From Anaeromyxobacter dehalogenans 2CP-1 (GTDB taxonomy: Bacteria > Myxococcota > Myxococcia > Myxococcales > Anaeromyxobacteraceae), in contig NC_011891.1 of assembly GCF_000022145.1 (NCBI RefSeq), forward strand, positions 248,001-312,000: a stretch of 64,000 nt of DNA, written 5' to 3'. Below the pieces are notes generated by a model, which saw nothing but the letters and a program-made list of their open reading frames with translations, did no database searches and was not told the origin of the DNA. The position numbers and the translations under genes were made by a program. Below, one piece after another: positions 1 to 12,935 of this stretch (position 1 is the stretch's first letter; each line of letters starts with the position of its first letter).

Positions 1-670
1 CCTCGCCCTTCTCCAGCTTCTGGAAGAACGTGGCGATGCCGTGCGGATCGTAGCCGGCCGCGGCCGCGTAGCGGGCCCCGTACTCGTCGGCCTCGCTCTC
101 GTCGGCGCGCCCGTACGCGAGCAGCGTGCCCTTGCCGGCCAGCCCCGCCGCGAGCTGCGCCGCGCCGTTCGGGTTCTTCCCGAGCGCGATGCCCATGACC
201 GTCTCGAGCCCCATGGCGTTCACCATCTGGCGGGCCGAGTGGCGCGCCACCACGTGCCCCGCCTCGTGCCCGAGCACGCCGGCGACCTCGGCGGTGTCGT
301 CGGCGGCGAGCAGCAGGCCGGAGTACACGTACAGGAAGCCGCCCGGGGTCGCGAACGCGTTCACCGTCTTCGGGTCGTTGATGACCTTCACCGACCAGTC
401 CACGTCCGGCCGTTCCTTCTTGGCGCTCGCCAGGATCTTGCCGGTGACGCCCTGGACGTAGGCGTTCACGGCCGGGTCCTCGAGGTACTGGACGTGCTCC
501 TTCGTCTCGAGCTGCTCCTTCACCTGCAGTCCGAGCTGCTTCTCCTGCTCGGTCGGAATGAGCACCGAGGCGATGGAGGTCTCGGTGGCGATGCGCTGCT
601 TGCCGGTGCAGCCGGCGAGCGCCAGGATCGAGAGGAGCGCGAGGAGCGGGGTGCGAGACGGTCGGTGCAT
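1..670 (-). CDS. M48 family metalloprotease, lipoprotein (3' end outside window)
   Basis: Zinc metalloprotease of the M48 (HtpX/BepA/LoiP-like) group, probably acting on periplasmic or membrane-associated proteins. The protein starts with a hydrophobic signal ending in the lipobox LAGC (Cys21), so it should be a lipoprotein. The zinc motif HEAGH is at residues 135-139, and a downstream ADESEADEYG stretch supplies the third zinc ligand glutamate typical of M48. Only the first 223 residues are present; the C-terminus lies beyond the window edge. Stand-alone gene on the minus strand, divergent from the next exported-protein gene. Family assignment is firm; the substrate is unknown. Confidence 0.9.
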   Translation of the reverse strand, partial: MHRPSRTPLLALLSILALAGCTGKQRIATETSIASVLIPTEQEKQLGLQVKEQLETKEHVQYLEDPAVNAYVQGVTGKILASAKKERPDVDWSVKVINDPKTVNAFATPGGFLYVYSGLLLAADDTAEVAGVLGHEAGHVVARHSARQMVNAMGLETVMGIALGKNPNGAAQLAAGLAGKGTLLAYGRADESEADEYGARYAAAAGYDPHGIATFFQKLEKGE

Positions 671-797
671 GCCGGTTCCCTCCGCCGCGCTTCTAGCGCC
701 GGCCCGGGGCGGGGTCATCGTCCGCACGGGGGTGCGGCGCGAAGCCTGATCGGCCCGGGGCGCGGCGCGGCCGGGCCGCGTCCCGCGGTCCCCGGAT

Positions 798-827
798 TTG
801 AAGCCCGCCGCTCCCTCGCGGTACAAG
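798..827 (+). promoter_or_regulatory. Predicted sigma-70 promoter for the exported-protein gene at 863
   Basis: TTGAAG (798-803), an 18-bp spacer, then TACAAG (822-827). This would give a leader of about 30 nt containing a purine-rich GCAGGGGGG ribosome-binding site just before the ATG at 863. Seen by eye only. Confidence 0.5.
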
Positions 828-862
828 CGGACGGTCGATCCTTCACGCAGGGGGGCGTCACC

Positions 863-1642
863 ATGTCGCGCACGCGGGTCGCGGTCCTCTCGACCGCCTT
901 CGCGGTGGTGGCCGCGGGGGTGTTCGGGCTCGGGTTCCTGCGCGGCGCCGCCGAGGCGTCCGCCGCGCCCGCGCCGCCGCCGCTCTCCAGCGAGTACCCG
1001 GGCGGCGCGCCCATCGACGCGGCGCGCATCCAGACCGGCCGGCTCACCTTCGAGCGGATGCCGGCCGAGGTCTCGGGCGCGCTCGAGCTCCACTCCGCGG
1101 AGATCGTGAAGCAGGCCGAGGTGCTCGCCACCAAGCAGGCCCGCATCACCGGCACCTGCGCGCCCGGCTCCGCCATCCGCGTGGTCGGCCAGGACGGCAC
1201 GGTGGTGTGCCAGCGCTTCCCCCGCGGCGTCGTCTCGGTGTCCTCGCTCGCCGGCCTCCCGCGCGTCTCCACCACCGCCACCACCCAGCTCAGCGTGCCT
1301 GGCGGCGTGGGGCGCTACCAGTCCGCGGGGGAGGACGACTTCCTGGTGGTCCCGGTGGACCTGCCCGACGGCGCGGTGGTGACGGGCTTCTCGTTCGTGT
1401 TCTGGGACAGCGACGCCAGGATCGACGGCGCCGCGTACCTGTACCGCTCCGACGACACCGCCATGGCTGCGCTCGTGACGAAGGAGGCCGCCGACGAGGT
1501 GCGGGTGGTGTCCACCCAGGACGTCGCCGCGCAGAAGGTGGACAACGCCGCCTTCGCGTACTTCGTCTACATGCAGCTCTCGGCCGCGGCCGGGCCGCGG
1601 CTCGTGCCCATCGCCGCGTCGGTGGCCTACAAGCTGCCGTGA
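863..1642 (+). CDS. Exported protein of unknown function
   Basis: 259-residue protein with an N-terminal hydrophobic segment (about residues 5-30) that looks like a signal peptide or anchor, followed by an Ala/Pro-rich linker. A central segment carries two cysteines about 20 residues apart (GTCAPGS...TVVCQRF). The C-terminal half is rich in beta-branched and aromatic residues and looks like a beta-sandwich. No enzyme motif is visible. The ATG is chosen because the signal segment starts there and a strong purine-rich ribosome-binding site precedes it. I do not recognise the family. Confidence 0.75.
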   Translation: MSRTRVAVLSTAFAVVAAGVFGLGFLRGAAEASAAPAPPPLSSEYPGGAPIDAARIQTGRLTFERMPAEVSGALELHSAEIVKQAEVLATKQARITGTCAPGSAIRVVGQDGTVVCQRFPRGVVSVSSLAGLPRVSTTATTQLSVPGGVGRYQSAGEDDFLVVPVDLPDGAVVTGFSFVFWDSDARIDGAAYLYRSDDTAMAALVTKEAADEVRVVSTQDVAAQKVDNAAFAYFVYMQLSAAAGPRLVPIAASVAYKLP

Positions 1643-1719
1643 GGCGGCGCGCCGGATCGCGCCGCCGCGCGATCCCCGCCGCGATCGACGCGCGGTTTGC
1701 GTCTACAATGCCGCTCCCC

Positions 1720-2859
1720 ATGTCCCGAAGCGCCCTCCGCCGCGTGAAGCGGCTCGTGGTCAAGGTCGGCACCGGCACGCTCACCGACCGCGCCGGCCGG
1801 TTCGATCGCGACAACTGCGCGCGGCTCGCCTCCGAGCTCGCCGAGGTGGCGCGCGGCCGGAAGGTGGTGCTCGTCTCCTCCGGCGCGGTGGCGCTCGGCG
1901 CCGAGCGGCTCGGCCTCGCGCGCAGCCGGGGCAAGCCCTGGGACATCCCCACCAAGCAGGCCTGCGCGGCCGCCGGCCAGCCCCACCTCATGGCCGCCTG
2001 GGGCGAGGCGCTGGGCCGCCACGGGCTCGTCACCGCCCAGGTGCTGCTCACCGCCGACGACCTCGCCAGCCGCAAGCGCTTCCTGAACGCGCGCCGCACC
2101 TTCGAGCGGCTGCTCGACGCGGGCGCGGTGCCGGTGGTGAACGAGAACGACACCGTGGCGGTGGACGAGATCAAGGTCGGCGACAACGACACGCTCGCCG
2201 CGCTGGTGGCGGGCTGCGTGGAGGCCGACGCGGTCGCGATGCTCACCGACGTGGACGGGCTCTACGACCGGAACCCCGCCGAGCCCGGGGCGCGGCTGCT
2301 GCGCGACGTGCCGCGGGTCACCGCCGAGATCGAGCGGAGCGCGGGCGGGGCGGGGAGCGAGCGCAGCGTGGGCGGGATGATCACCAAGGTGAAGGCGGCG
2401 CGGCGGCTCGGTGCGCAGGGCGTCGTCACCGCGCTCCTCTCCGGGCGCCGCGCGCGCGCGCTCCCGGCGCTGCTCGCCGGCGAGCCGGTCGGCACCGTGT
2501 TCGCGCCCGGGGCGCACCGGCTCAGCTCGCGCCAGGGCTGGCTCGCCGCGGCGGCGCGCGGCAAGGGCGTCATCCTGGTGGACGCGGGGGCGCGGCGCGC
2601 GCTGGTGGAGCAGGGCCGGAGCCTGCTGCCGAGCGGCGTCCGGGGCGTGCAGGGCCAGTTCGGGGTCGGGGACCCGGTGGACGTCGCGGTGGACCCGGCC
2701 CGCCCCTTCGCGCGGGGCCTGGCGGGCTACGGCGCCGACGAGGTCCGCCGCATCGCCGGGCTGAAGACCGGCGAGATCGAGCGCGCGCTCGGGTATAAGT
2801 ACCTCGACGAGATCGTCCACCGGAACGACCTGGTGGTCCTCGAGACCGGCCGGGAGTGA
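1720..2859 (+). CDS. proB: Glutamate 5-kinase
   Basis: Phosphorylates glutamate to glutamyl-5-phosphate, the first step of proline synthesis. The 379-residue protein has the amino-acid kinase fold: KVGTGTL near residue 15, [26 protein letters not shown] and the [11 protein letters not shown] loop. A C-terminal PUA domain spans roughly residues 280-365, as in E. coli ProB. An in-frame ATG 12 nt upstream is possible, but the one used begins the conserved [15 protein letters not shown] block. TACAAT lies 10 nt before this ATG and is a candidate -10 box. The stop overlaps the proA start region, so the two are co-transcribed. Confidence 0.95.
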   Translation: MSRSALRRVKRLVVKVGTGTLTDRAGRFDRDNCARLASELAEVARGRKVVLVSSGAVALGAERLGLARSRGKPWDIPTKQACAAAGQPHLMAAWGEALGRHGLVTAQVLLTADDLASRKRFLNARRTFERLLDAGAVPVVNENDTVAVDEIKVGDNDTLAALVAGCVEADAVAMLTDVDGLYDRNPAEPGARLLRDVPRVTAEIERSAGGAGSERSVGGMITKVKAARRLGAQGVVTALLSGRRARALPALLAGEPVGTVFAPGAHRLSSRQGWLAAAARGKGVILVDAGARRALVEQGRSLLPSGVRGVQGQFGVGDPVDVAVDPARPFARGLAGYGADEVRRIAGLKTGEIERALGYKYLDEIVHRNDLVVLETGRE

Positions 2860-2861
2860 GC

Positions 2862-4145
2862 ATGCGCAAGGAGAAGTCGCTGGGCCTCGCCGCCGAGATG
2901 CGGAAGCTGGCGGAGGCCTCTCGCGAGGCCGCCCGGGCCCTCTCGCACGCCGACCCCCGCCGCAAGGACGCCGCGCTGCGCGCCGCCGCCGAGGCCATCG
3001 GCCGCCGCGAGAAGCGGATCCTCTCCGAGAACGCGCGCGATGTCGCCGCGGCCCGCGCGGCCGGGCAGAACGCCGCCTACCTCGACCGGCTGCGGCTCGA
3101 CCCGAAGCGGCTCGCCGGCATCGGCGCGGCGCTGCACGAGATCGCCGGGCTGCGCGACCCGGTGGGCGAGGTGACCGCGAGCTGGCGGAGGCCGAACGGC
3201 CTCGAGATCCGCAAGGTCCGCATCCCGCTCGGCGTGGTCCTGATGGTGTACGAGGCCCGGCCCAACGTGACCGTCGACGCGGCCGCGCTGTGCCTGAAGA
3301 GCGGCAACGCGGCCATCCTCCGCCCCGGCTCCGACGCGCTCCGCTCGTCGCTCGCGCTCGCCGCGGCGTTCGCCGAGGGGCTCGAGAAGGCCGGGCTGCC
3401 CGCCGCCAGCGCGCAGGTGGTGCCCACCCCGGATCGCGAGGCCACCTACGAGCTGCTCGCGCTCGACGACCTCATCGACCTCGCCATCCCGCGCGGCGGG
3501 CCGTCGCTCATCCGCGCGGTGGCGGCGCGCTCCCGCGTGCCGGTGCTGAAGCACTACCAGGGCGTGTGCCACCTGTACCTCGACGCGTCGGCCCCGCCGC
3601 AGCAGGCGGTGGACCTCGCGCTGAACGGCAAGGTGCAGCGCCCCGGCGTGTGCAACGCGACCGAGTGCCTGCTCGTGCACCGCGGCGCCGCCGGCAAGCT
3701 CCTGCCGCCGGTGGGGCGCGCGCTCGCCGACGCCGGGGTGGAGCTGCGCTGCGATCCCACCGCGCTCACCATCCTGAAGCGCGCCGGGGTGGCGGCGGTG
3801 CCCGCCCGCCCGGACGACTTCGGCAAGGAGTTCCTGGACAAGATCCTGGCCGTGCGGGTGGTCGCGGATCTCGACGGCGCGCTCGACCACATCGCGCGCT
3901 ACGGCTCGCTCCACACCGAGGCGATCGTCACCCGCGATCTCGCGAGCGCGCGGCGCTTCCAGCGCGAGGTGGACGCGAGCGCGGTGATGGTCAACGCGTC
4001 CACCCGCTTCAACGACGGCGGCGAGCTGGGGCTCGGCGCCGAGATCGGCATCTCCACCACCAAGCTCCACGCGTTCGGGCCCATGGGGCTCGCCGAGCTC
4101 ACCACCCAGAAGTTCCTGGTCGAGGGCGAAGGGCACGTGCGGTAG
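2862..4145 (+). CDS. proA: Gamma-glutamyl phosphate reductase
   Basis: NADPH-dependent reduction of glutamyl-5-phosphate to glutamate semialdehyde, the second step of proline synthesis, in partnership with ProB. 427 residues, full length. The catalytic cysteine is Cys264 in GVCNATE, and aldehyde-dehydrogenase-superfamily segments surround it ([23 protein letters not shown]-like). A GTG six bases upstream overlaps the proB stop, but a GGGAG ribosome-binding site is better spaced for the ATG used here. Second gene of a proB-proA-rsfS operon. Confidence 0.95.
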   Translation: MRKEKSLGLAAEMRKLAEASREAARALSHADPRRKDAALRAAAEAIGRREKRILSENARDVAAARAAGQNAAYLDRLRLDPKRLAGIGAALHEIAGLRDPVGEVTASWRRPNGLEIRKVRIPLGVVLMVYEARPNVTVDAAALCLKSGNAAILRPGSDALRSSLALAAAFAEGLEKAGLPAASAQVVPTPDREATYELLALDDLIDLAIPRGGPSLIRAVAARSRVPVLKHYQGVCHLYLDASAPPQQAVDLALNGKVQRPGVCNATECLLVHRGAAGKLLPPVGRALADAGVELRCDPTALTILKRAGVAAVPARPDDFGKEFLDKILAVRVVADLDGALDHIARYGSLHTEAIVTRDLASARRFQREVDASAVMVNASTRFNDGGELGLGAEIGISTTKLHAFGPMGLAELTTQKFLVEGEGHVR

Positions 4146-4158
4146 CGAGAGGAACCTG

Positions 4159-4755
4159 ATGGCGACGAAGAAGAAGGCAGCCGGCAAGAAGCCGTTCGCG
4201 AAGAAGACCCCCTCGAAGCGCGCCCCCGCGCGCCGCGGGCCGCCCATGAAGGCGCCCGGGAAGAAGAAGGGCGGCCCGGCGAAGGCGCCGGGCAAGAAGG
4301 GCGCGCCCAAGGAGCGCGTCCTCCGCGCCCGCCGGCCGCCTCGCGCCGCCGCGCCCCCCGCCGCGATCGAGGCGGCGCCGGCGCCGGCCCGCCCCGCGGC
4401 CGACCGGCCCGACCCGGCGCGCCCCACCGCCATGGCGATCGCGGCGGCCGCGCTCGACAAGAAGGCCGAGGACGTCACCGTCCTCGACGTGCGCGGGCTC
4501 ACCAGCTACGCCGACTACTTCGTGCTCATGACCGCCGACTCCGACCGGCAGGCGAGCGCCATCGCCGACCACGTCGAGCAGACCATGAAGGCGCAGGGCG
4601 TCACCAAGGTCGGCGTGGAGGGCTACCAGGGCGGGCGCTGGATCCTGGTGGACTACGGCGACGTGGTGGCCCACGTGATGGGCCGCGAGGCCCGCGGCTT
4701 CTACGATCTCGAGGGGCTCTGGGCCGACGCGCCGCGGGTGGCGGTCGAGGCCTAG
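4159..4755 (+). CDS. rsfS: Ribosome silencing factor RsfS with a long basic N-terminal extension
   Basis: The last 107 residues are a normal RsfS/Iojap domain, which binds ribosomal protein L14 and blocks subunit joining in starvation. Typical blocks are SYADYFVLMTADSDRQ, GYQGGRWILVDYGDVVAHVM and FYDLEGLW. The first about 91 residues are an unusual Lys/Ala/Pro-rich tail resembling histone H1. An internal ATG at 4432 would give the usual ~108-residue protein but lacks a ribosome-binding site, whereas AGAGGAA precedes the long start. Thirteen bases after proA, probably the same operon. The stop codon shares CTAG with the stop of the convergent methyltransferase gene. Confidence 0.9.
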   Translation: MATKKKAAGKKPFAKKTPSKRAPARRGPPMKAPGKKKGGPAKAPGKKGAPKERVLRARRPPRAAAPPAAIEAAPAPARPAADRPDPARPTAMAIAAAALDKKAEDVTVLDVRGLTSYADYFVLMTADSDRQASAIADHVEQTMKAQGVTKVGVEGYQGGRWILVDYGDVVAHVMGREARGFYDLEGLWADAPRVAVEA

Positions 4756-5519
4756 GCCGCCGCGGGCTTCCGCCACACGAGCTTCATCCAGGTCCGCGGC
4801 GTCCGCGACGGCGGCGAGGCCTCGAGGAGCTCGAGGCCGAGCCCGTCGCACAGCGCCACCGGCGCGGAGAGCCGCCGCCGGCCCGGGGAGCGGGTGCGCA
4901 GCATCAGCCGGCCCGGCGGCTCGACCCACAGGTCGTGCCGGTGGAGCCCGATGAACCGCTCGGCGCTGCCCTCGCGGCACCACCCCTGCACGACCAGGTA
5001 TCCGCCGGGCGCGAGCACGCGGACGAGCTCGCGCATCACCGCGCCGGGATCCTGCGTGTGGTCGAGCGCGTTGTGCATCCAGGCGAGGTCGAACGCGGCC
5101 TCGCCGAAGCGGCGCGAGAGCGCCTCGCCGCCGCACTGCACGAGCGGGTAGCGGGTGTGGAGCCCGTGCCGGGCGAGCAGCTCGCGGTAGCCGTCCGCCA
5201 GCGCGTCGGAGCAGGTGAGCGCGATCCGGCCCTGCTCGGCCCCGTCGGCCCACATCGAGAGCGGCCCGGAGCCGGCGTCGAGGACGCGCGGCGGCGCGCC
5301 GGTCCGGGCCCGGCGCTCCTCGAGGAGGGGCTCGAGGTAGTGCGGGTAGACGAGCGTCATGAGCGCCGGGGTGGAGCGGCGCCGGATGTCCTCCGCGTAC
5401 TCGCCGCGGCCGGAGAGCTCGCGGTCCCAGAAGGCGAGCTCGTCGCGGAACCCGTCGCCGGGCTCGGGAGGGCGGCCGCCGATCAGCTCGGCGCAGAACG
5501 AGAAGGCCTGGCGGAGCAC
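4752..5519 (-). CDS. Class I SAM-dependent methyltransferase
   Basis: Rossmann-fold methyltransferase of unknown substrate, 255 residues from the chosen GTG. The SAM-binding motif I is VLDAGSGPLS. The later segments LAWMHNALDHTQDPG and VLAPGGYLVVQGW are motif II/III-like, as in type-11 methyltransferases. An ATG 26 codons upstream is open, but GGAGG sits nine bases before the GTG used and the intervening residues (Arg-rich) look non-conserved. Convergent with rsfS, overlapping by four bases. Its role cannot be told from the context. Confidence 0.82.
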   Translation of the reverse strand: MLRQAFSFCAELIGGRPPEPGDGFRDELAFWDRELSGRGEYAEDIRRRSTPALMTLVYPHYLEPLLEERRARTGAPPRVLDAGSGPLSMWADGAEQGRIALTCSDALADGYRELLARHGLHTRYPLVQCGGEALSRRFGEAAFDLAWMHNALDHTQDPGAVMRELVRVLAPGGYLVVQGWCREGSAERFIGLHRHDLWVEPPGRLMLRTRSPGRRRLSAPVALCDGLGLELLEASPPSRTPRTWMKLVWRKPAAA

Positions 5520-5628
5520 CGTGCGGCACCTCCGGGGGCGATCCGTGCAGACGGCCGCCCGGCCCAGCAACGTTGGCGCGCGCCGGGACGGGCGCAACCT
5601 CCGCGCAGGTCCGCCTCCGACGTGGCCG

Positions 5629-6519
5629 TCAGCGGCGGCGCGGGATGGTGAGCGCGGCGGCGGCGAGCACCATCCCGCCCCCGAGCGCCAGGTTCCAGCC
5701 CACCGGCTCGTGGAGCACGAGCGCGCCCAGCGTCACCGCCACCGTGGTGTCGAGCAGCGGCAGCGCGCCGATCGCCGCCATGGGGACGCGCGGCACCAGC
5801 CAGTAGAGGCCCACGTAGGTGAGCGCGGTGCCGAACACCGCCAGCCACGCGAGCGCCGCGATCGCGCTCGGGGTGAACGCCGCCGGGCGCCCGTGCTCCA
5901 GCAGCGCCGCCGCCGTCAGCAGGAGCGCCGCGCCGAACGCGGTCTGGCCGGCGGTCATGGCGAGCGGCGAGACCGCGGCGAGGTGTCGGCGCACCAGCAC
6001 GTTCGCGAGCGCGACGATCATCGAGGACAGCACCACCAGCGCGCCCCCCAGCAGGAGCCGGCTCGAGCCCTCCAGGTCGCCGAGGTGCGGGAGCTGCAGC
6101 ACGGCCACGCCCGCGATCCCGAGCAGCGCCGAGGCGACGCGCGCCGGCGTGAGCGACTCGCCCGGGACCAGCGCGCGCGCCAGCAGCGCGATCCAGACCG
6201 GGAAGGACGCGAACAGCACCGCGGCCAGGCCGGACGGGACCCACTGCTGCGCCACGAACATGAGGCCGTAGGGGAGCGCGATCTGCAGCACGGCGACGAG
6301 CGCGAGCTGCGCCCGCGCCGGCCCCACCACCTCGCGCCAGGCGCCCCCGCGCAGCGCGAACGGCGCGAGCACCAGGGCCGCGATGGCCATCCGCACCCCC
6401 GCGAAGCGCAGCGGCGGCAGGTCCTCGAGGCCGATCCGGATGGCCATCCAGGTCGAGCCCCACAGCGCGGCGACGGCGAGGTAGGTGGCGACGATGCGGG
6501 TGCGCACGGCGGGGCGCAT
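5629..6519 (-). CDS. EamA/DMT-family transporter
   Basis: Inner-membrane exporter of the drug/metabolite transporter superfamily, 296 residues, with about ten hydrophobic helices arranged as two EamA repeats. The N-terminal block AALWGSTWMAIRIGLEDLPP and the second-repeat GTALTYVGLYWLVPR are typical of RhaT/YdcZ-like metabolite exporters. The substrate cannot be inferred. No clear ribosome-binding site precedes the ATG. Monocistronic between the methyltransferase and the kinase gene. Confidence 0.88.
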   Translation of the reverse strand: MRPAVRTRIVATYLAVAALWGSTWMAIRIGLEDLPPLRFAGVRMAIAALVLAPFALRGGAWREVVGPARAQLALVAVLQIALPYGLMFVAQQWVPSGLAAVLFASFPVWIALLARALVPGESLTPARVASALLGIAGVAVLQLPHLGDLEGSSRLLLGGALVVLSSMIVALANVLVRRHLAAVSPLAMTAGQTAFGAALLLTAAALLEHGRPAAFTPSAIAALAWLAVFGTALTYVGLYWLVPRVPMAAIGALPLLDTTVAVTLGALVLHEPVGWNLALGGGMVLAAAALTIPRRR

Positions 6520-6581
6520 GGTAGGCGAAGCCGCGGTGGACGGGGAGCCGTCCGCGCGGCCGGGGGCGGTCCGGGCTCGCG

Positions 6582-7643
6582 TCAGGGGAGGGTGAGCGGG
6601 GCGAGCCACACCGCCGCGGCGGCGGCGAGCGCGAGCGCGGCCTGCAGCGCGGTGGCGCGGCGGCGGCGGCGCACCGGGAACTCGGCCACCGTGGCGGTGC
6701 CCTTCTCGTCGGCGAGGCGGGTGGCGTTCAGCGTGGCCACGTCCATGCGCGAGAGCGCCACCTCCTCGGTGGCGAAGCCGCGGTTCGCGAGCAGCGCCAC
6801 CAGGCGCGCGCGCGGGTGGAGCCTGGCGAGCTTCTTCGCCGCGAACGCGTCGAGGTGGCGCGCCAGCGCGCCGGCGCTCTTCCAGCGCCGCTCCGGCGTG
6901 CGCGCCAGGCAGCGCTCGATGGCGGCGGCCACGCGCGCCGGGCAGCCGGGGGCGAGCGAGCGGACCCGGCGGAAGCGCCCGCGCCGCACCAGCCGGAACA
7001 GCTCGTCCGCGTTCGCGCCGCGGAACGGCTTCTCGCCGCAGACCAGCTCGTAGAGGGTCACGCCGAGCGCCCACACGTCCGCCGCGGGCCCGCCCTCGTC
7101 ACCGGCCAGCACCTCCGGCGCCATGTACGACGGGCTGCCCACCAGCATCCCCACCCGCGTGAGCGAGGGATCCTCGGCGCCCTTGGCGATGCCGAAGTCC
7201 ATCAGCTTCACCTCGCCCAGCCGGGAGATCATGACGTTCGCCGGCTTCACGTCGCGGTGCAGCAGCCCGCTCCAGTGGACGTAGTCGAGCGCCTCGGCGA
7301 GGCGGGCGCCGATCACCGCCACGCAGTCGGCGGGCAGCGCGCCGCCCTGCGCCAGGACGCGCGCCAGGTCGGCGCCGTCGACGAGATCGGTGACGAGGTA
7401 GAGCTGATCGTCCTTCTCCACGAGGTCGTGCACCGCCACGATGGCCTCGTGGCGGAGCTGCGCGTAGGCGCGGCCCTCGCGACGGAAGCGCTCGACGACC
7501 TCGCTGGAGCGGACGAGCTTCTGGTCGAGCGCCTTCACGGCGACGGGCCGCTCCAGGCCTTCCTGGAACGCCTCGTACACCACGCCCATCCCGCCGCGGC
7601 CGATCTCGCGGACGATCCGGCTCGTCCCGACCTTCCTCACCAT
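6582..7643 (-). CDS. Tail-anchored Ser/Thr protein kinase (Pkn type)
   Basis: Eukaryotic-like Hanks kinase, 353 residues, with all catalytic parts: the glycine loop GRGGMGVV, the VAVKAL lysine, HRDVKPANVM with the catalytic Asp, the DFG metal loop and SPSYMAPEV. The kinase domain occupies about residues 9-270. After a linker, one hydrophobic helix ends the protein with almost nothing beyond it, so it should be cytosolic and anchored by its tail, with no external sensor domain. Transcribed away from nifJ with 268 bp between starts. Substrates unknown. Confidence 0.92.
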   Translation of the reverse strand: MVRKVGTSRIVREIGRGGMGVVYEAFQEGLERPVAVKALDQKLVRSSEVVERFRREGRAYAQLRHEAIVAVHDLVEKDDQLYLVTDLVDGADLARVLAQGGALPADCVAVIGARLAEALDYVHWSGLLHRDVKPANVMISRLGEVKLMDFGIAKGAEDPSLTRVGMLVGSPSYMAPEVLAGDEGGPAADVWALGVTLYELVCGEKPFRGANADELFRLVRRGRFRRVRSLAPGCPARVAAAIERCLARTPERRWKSAGALARHLDAFAAKKLARLHPRARLVALLANRGFATEEVALSRMDVATLNATRLADEKGTATVAEFPVRRRRRATALQAALALAAAAAVWLAPLTLP

Positions 7644-7743
7644 AGGTCGCGGAGGATGACCCGTTCCGCCTATCCCACTCAATGCGCAGCCCGCGCCTTG
7701 CGCGCAGAAATCGCGCCGGGGAAGCGCGTCGTGCTGCGGCGGG

Positions 7744-7774
7744 TTGTCAGGGCGGAGGGTCGATCTGCTACACT
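7744..7774 (+). promoter_or_regulatory. Candidate nifJ promoter
   Basis: TTGTCA (7744-7749) and TACACT (7769-7774) with a 19-bp spacer, slightly long for sigma-70. This would give a leader of about 130 nt before nifJ, with a relatively AT-rich stretch and a GGAGG ribosome-binding site at 7900-7904. The rest of the 268-bp divergent gap shows nothing else I can name. Confidence 0.4.
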
Positions 7775-7911
7775 TCGCGGCTCCGATCCGGTTTCGCCGC
7801 GGCCTCGCAGGAAGGATCGGGAGTTGCACGTTCCCCCTTGATTCTCGTCAATTCCGCAAGCTTTGCGCCGCGGCCCGTGGCGGCCGTGGCGCCCTCACCG
7901 GAGGACGCAAC

Positions 7912-11514
<3,603 letters not shown>

Positions 11515-11533
11515 CCCCTGACCCCTGACCCCC

Positions 11534-11547
11534 GACCCGGAGTCATT
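11534..11547 (+). repeat. REP-like repeat copy 1 (left flank of RAYT gene)
   Basis: GACCCGGAGTCATT. Together with the oppositely oriented copy at 12896-12913 it brackets the Y1 transposase gene. One mismatch to the commonest 14-mer of the family. Confidence 0.65.
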
Positions 11548-11568
11548 GCGCCGGGAACGGAGATGACG

Positions 11569-11601
11569 ACGGCCCGGTCCGCCATGCGCGGGCCGGGCCG
11601 T
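11569..11601. terminator. Hairpin terminator downstream of nifJ
   Basis: 14-bp stem (11569-11582 with 11588-11601, one G-T wobble) and a five-base loop CATGC, followed by TATCGTTT-type weak T-rich sequence. Lies 55 bases after the nifJ stop. Confidence 0.6.
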
Positions 11602-11891
11602 ATCGTTTCGGGGCCCACCCGGACGCCTTCGTCGGTGCCGAGGGAGCGGCCGATGCGGGGGAACCGCACGCCGGGGGCGGGGCGCGATACGGGCGGAGCG
11701 CGCGCTTCACCGCGTGGCCGCGTCGCAAGACGCGACGGCTCGAGCGCGACCGAGTAGAACGGCGCTCCTCGCGAGCGCGTGAACTTCGCGGGGAAGCTGC
11801 GCACTCGGCGGCTCCGACCTCGCTTGGCGGTCGCCGCTCGCCACGCCTGCGGGCCGCGCCTGAGCGCGCGGACGGGGACGAGGGCGGGCGC

Positions 11892-12788
11892 TCAGCCGAA
11901 GCTGGCGCAGGGAACGCCGTGCAGGACGCGCAGCAGGTACGTGCCGGCCGGGAAGATCACGCCGGAGCGCCCGGCGCGTCGCGCGCGCCAAGCCTCCCGG
12001 TACGCGCGCAGGAACCCGACCAGCCGCCCGATCGCCTCGATCCGCTTCCAGCGGTCTCGCGCCGCCACCCGTGGGCGGAGGCCGCGCATCGGCGGCGGCT
12101 CCGGCGGGCGGGCCGTGGGTCGCTGCGCGAGCACCCGCCGCGCGCCCACGAACCCGATGCCGGCCAGCGCGTGCGCGTGGGCGACCTCGCGCTCCCGCGC
12201 CGCGATCGCGTCGACGAGCAGCGAGCGGAACGCATCCGCAGGCTCGAACCCAGGCGGCGGCACGAGCGCGAGCTCGACGACTTCCGGCATCGGACCGCTC
12301 CGGCGGAAGAACCCATCCGGTCGCGTCACCCGTAACGCGCCCGCGCCGATCGACTCCGGCGCCGACCAGAGCCCTGGCCACTCCTTGGCGGAGGCGACCA
12401 GCCCGGCCTTCACCGGGTTCGTGAGGACGTAGGCGACCTTCTCGAGCACGTCCTGCGGCGACGAGAGCGCCACGGCGCTGTAGCTGCCCGGCGCCCAGAA
12501 CGACTCCCAGCGGCCGAGCGAGGCGTTCACCGCCCGGGCCACGAGCGCGTTCAGGTACTGCTCGAACTCTGGCAGGCGCGCGTTCACGTCGGTGACGACC
12601 AGGTGGAAGTGGTTCGACATCACGCAGAACGCGTGCACCAGGATCCCGTACCGCCGCGCGGCGACGGCGAGCACGTACAGGAAGATCGCGTTCGTCGCGG
12701 GTGAGGGGCGGAGCAGGAACATGCGCTGGAAGCAGCGGCGCGTCACGAGGTACGTGACGCCCGGGAGGACCTGACGCGGAGCGGTCAT
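11892..12788 (-). mobile_element. REP-associated tyrosine transposase-like protein (RAYT, Y1_Tnp)
   Basis: 298-residue protein of the IS200/IS605-related Y1 transposase superfamily. It carries the HUH metal-binding motif as NHFHLVV (His60-Phe-His62) and the RAYT hallmark YVLTNPVKAGLV. Such proteins nick single-stranded REP hairpins and are thought to spread them. The C-terminal ~110 residues are a basic extension without a clear family. The gene is flanked by inverted copies of a short repeat that recurs elsewhere in this window, and no second ORF or IS ends are seen, which favours a domesticated RAYT over a complete insertion sequence. Confidence 0.85.
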
Positions 12789-12895
12789 GGCGCGGGTGCA
12801 AGGCAGGCGGCGTGCCGCGCGGCCGGCCCCGTGATCCTTGGGCGAAGCCAATGGGCGGGGCGTGCCGTGGTCCGCGGATCGGACCCCTGGTCCGA

Positions 12896-12913
12896 AATGC
12901 ACTACTCTGGGTC
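12896..12913 (-). repeat. REP-like repeat copy 2 (right flank of RAYT gene)
   Basis: AAT, four extra bases, then ACTCTGGGTC: the inverse orientation of copy 1, interrupted by a small insertion. Lies just upstream of the epimerase start. Confidence 0.55.
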
Positions 12914-12935
12914 CGGAACTGCGACAGGAACGTCC

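Larger units (their letters stand above)
11515..11891. other. Intergenic gap between nifJ and the RAYT gene
   Basis: About 380 bp without a supported gene. It holds a short tandem run CTGACCCC directly after nifJ, one copy of the window's GACCC-GAGTC-ATT repeat, and a strong hairpin. The remainder is GC-rich flank of the transposase gene with a few small hairpins. Confidence 0.6.

Noticed and set aside
1207-1719. N-terminal extension of the proB frame
   Set aside because: It overlaps the upstream exported-protein gene in another frame and has no kinase similarity.
11892-12788. A complete insertion sequence
   Set aside because: Single Y1-type gene, no second IS gene, no canonical IS ends; the flanking inverted repeats belong to a dispersed short family, which fits a RAYT better.
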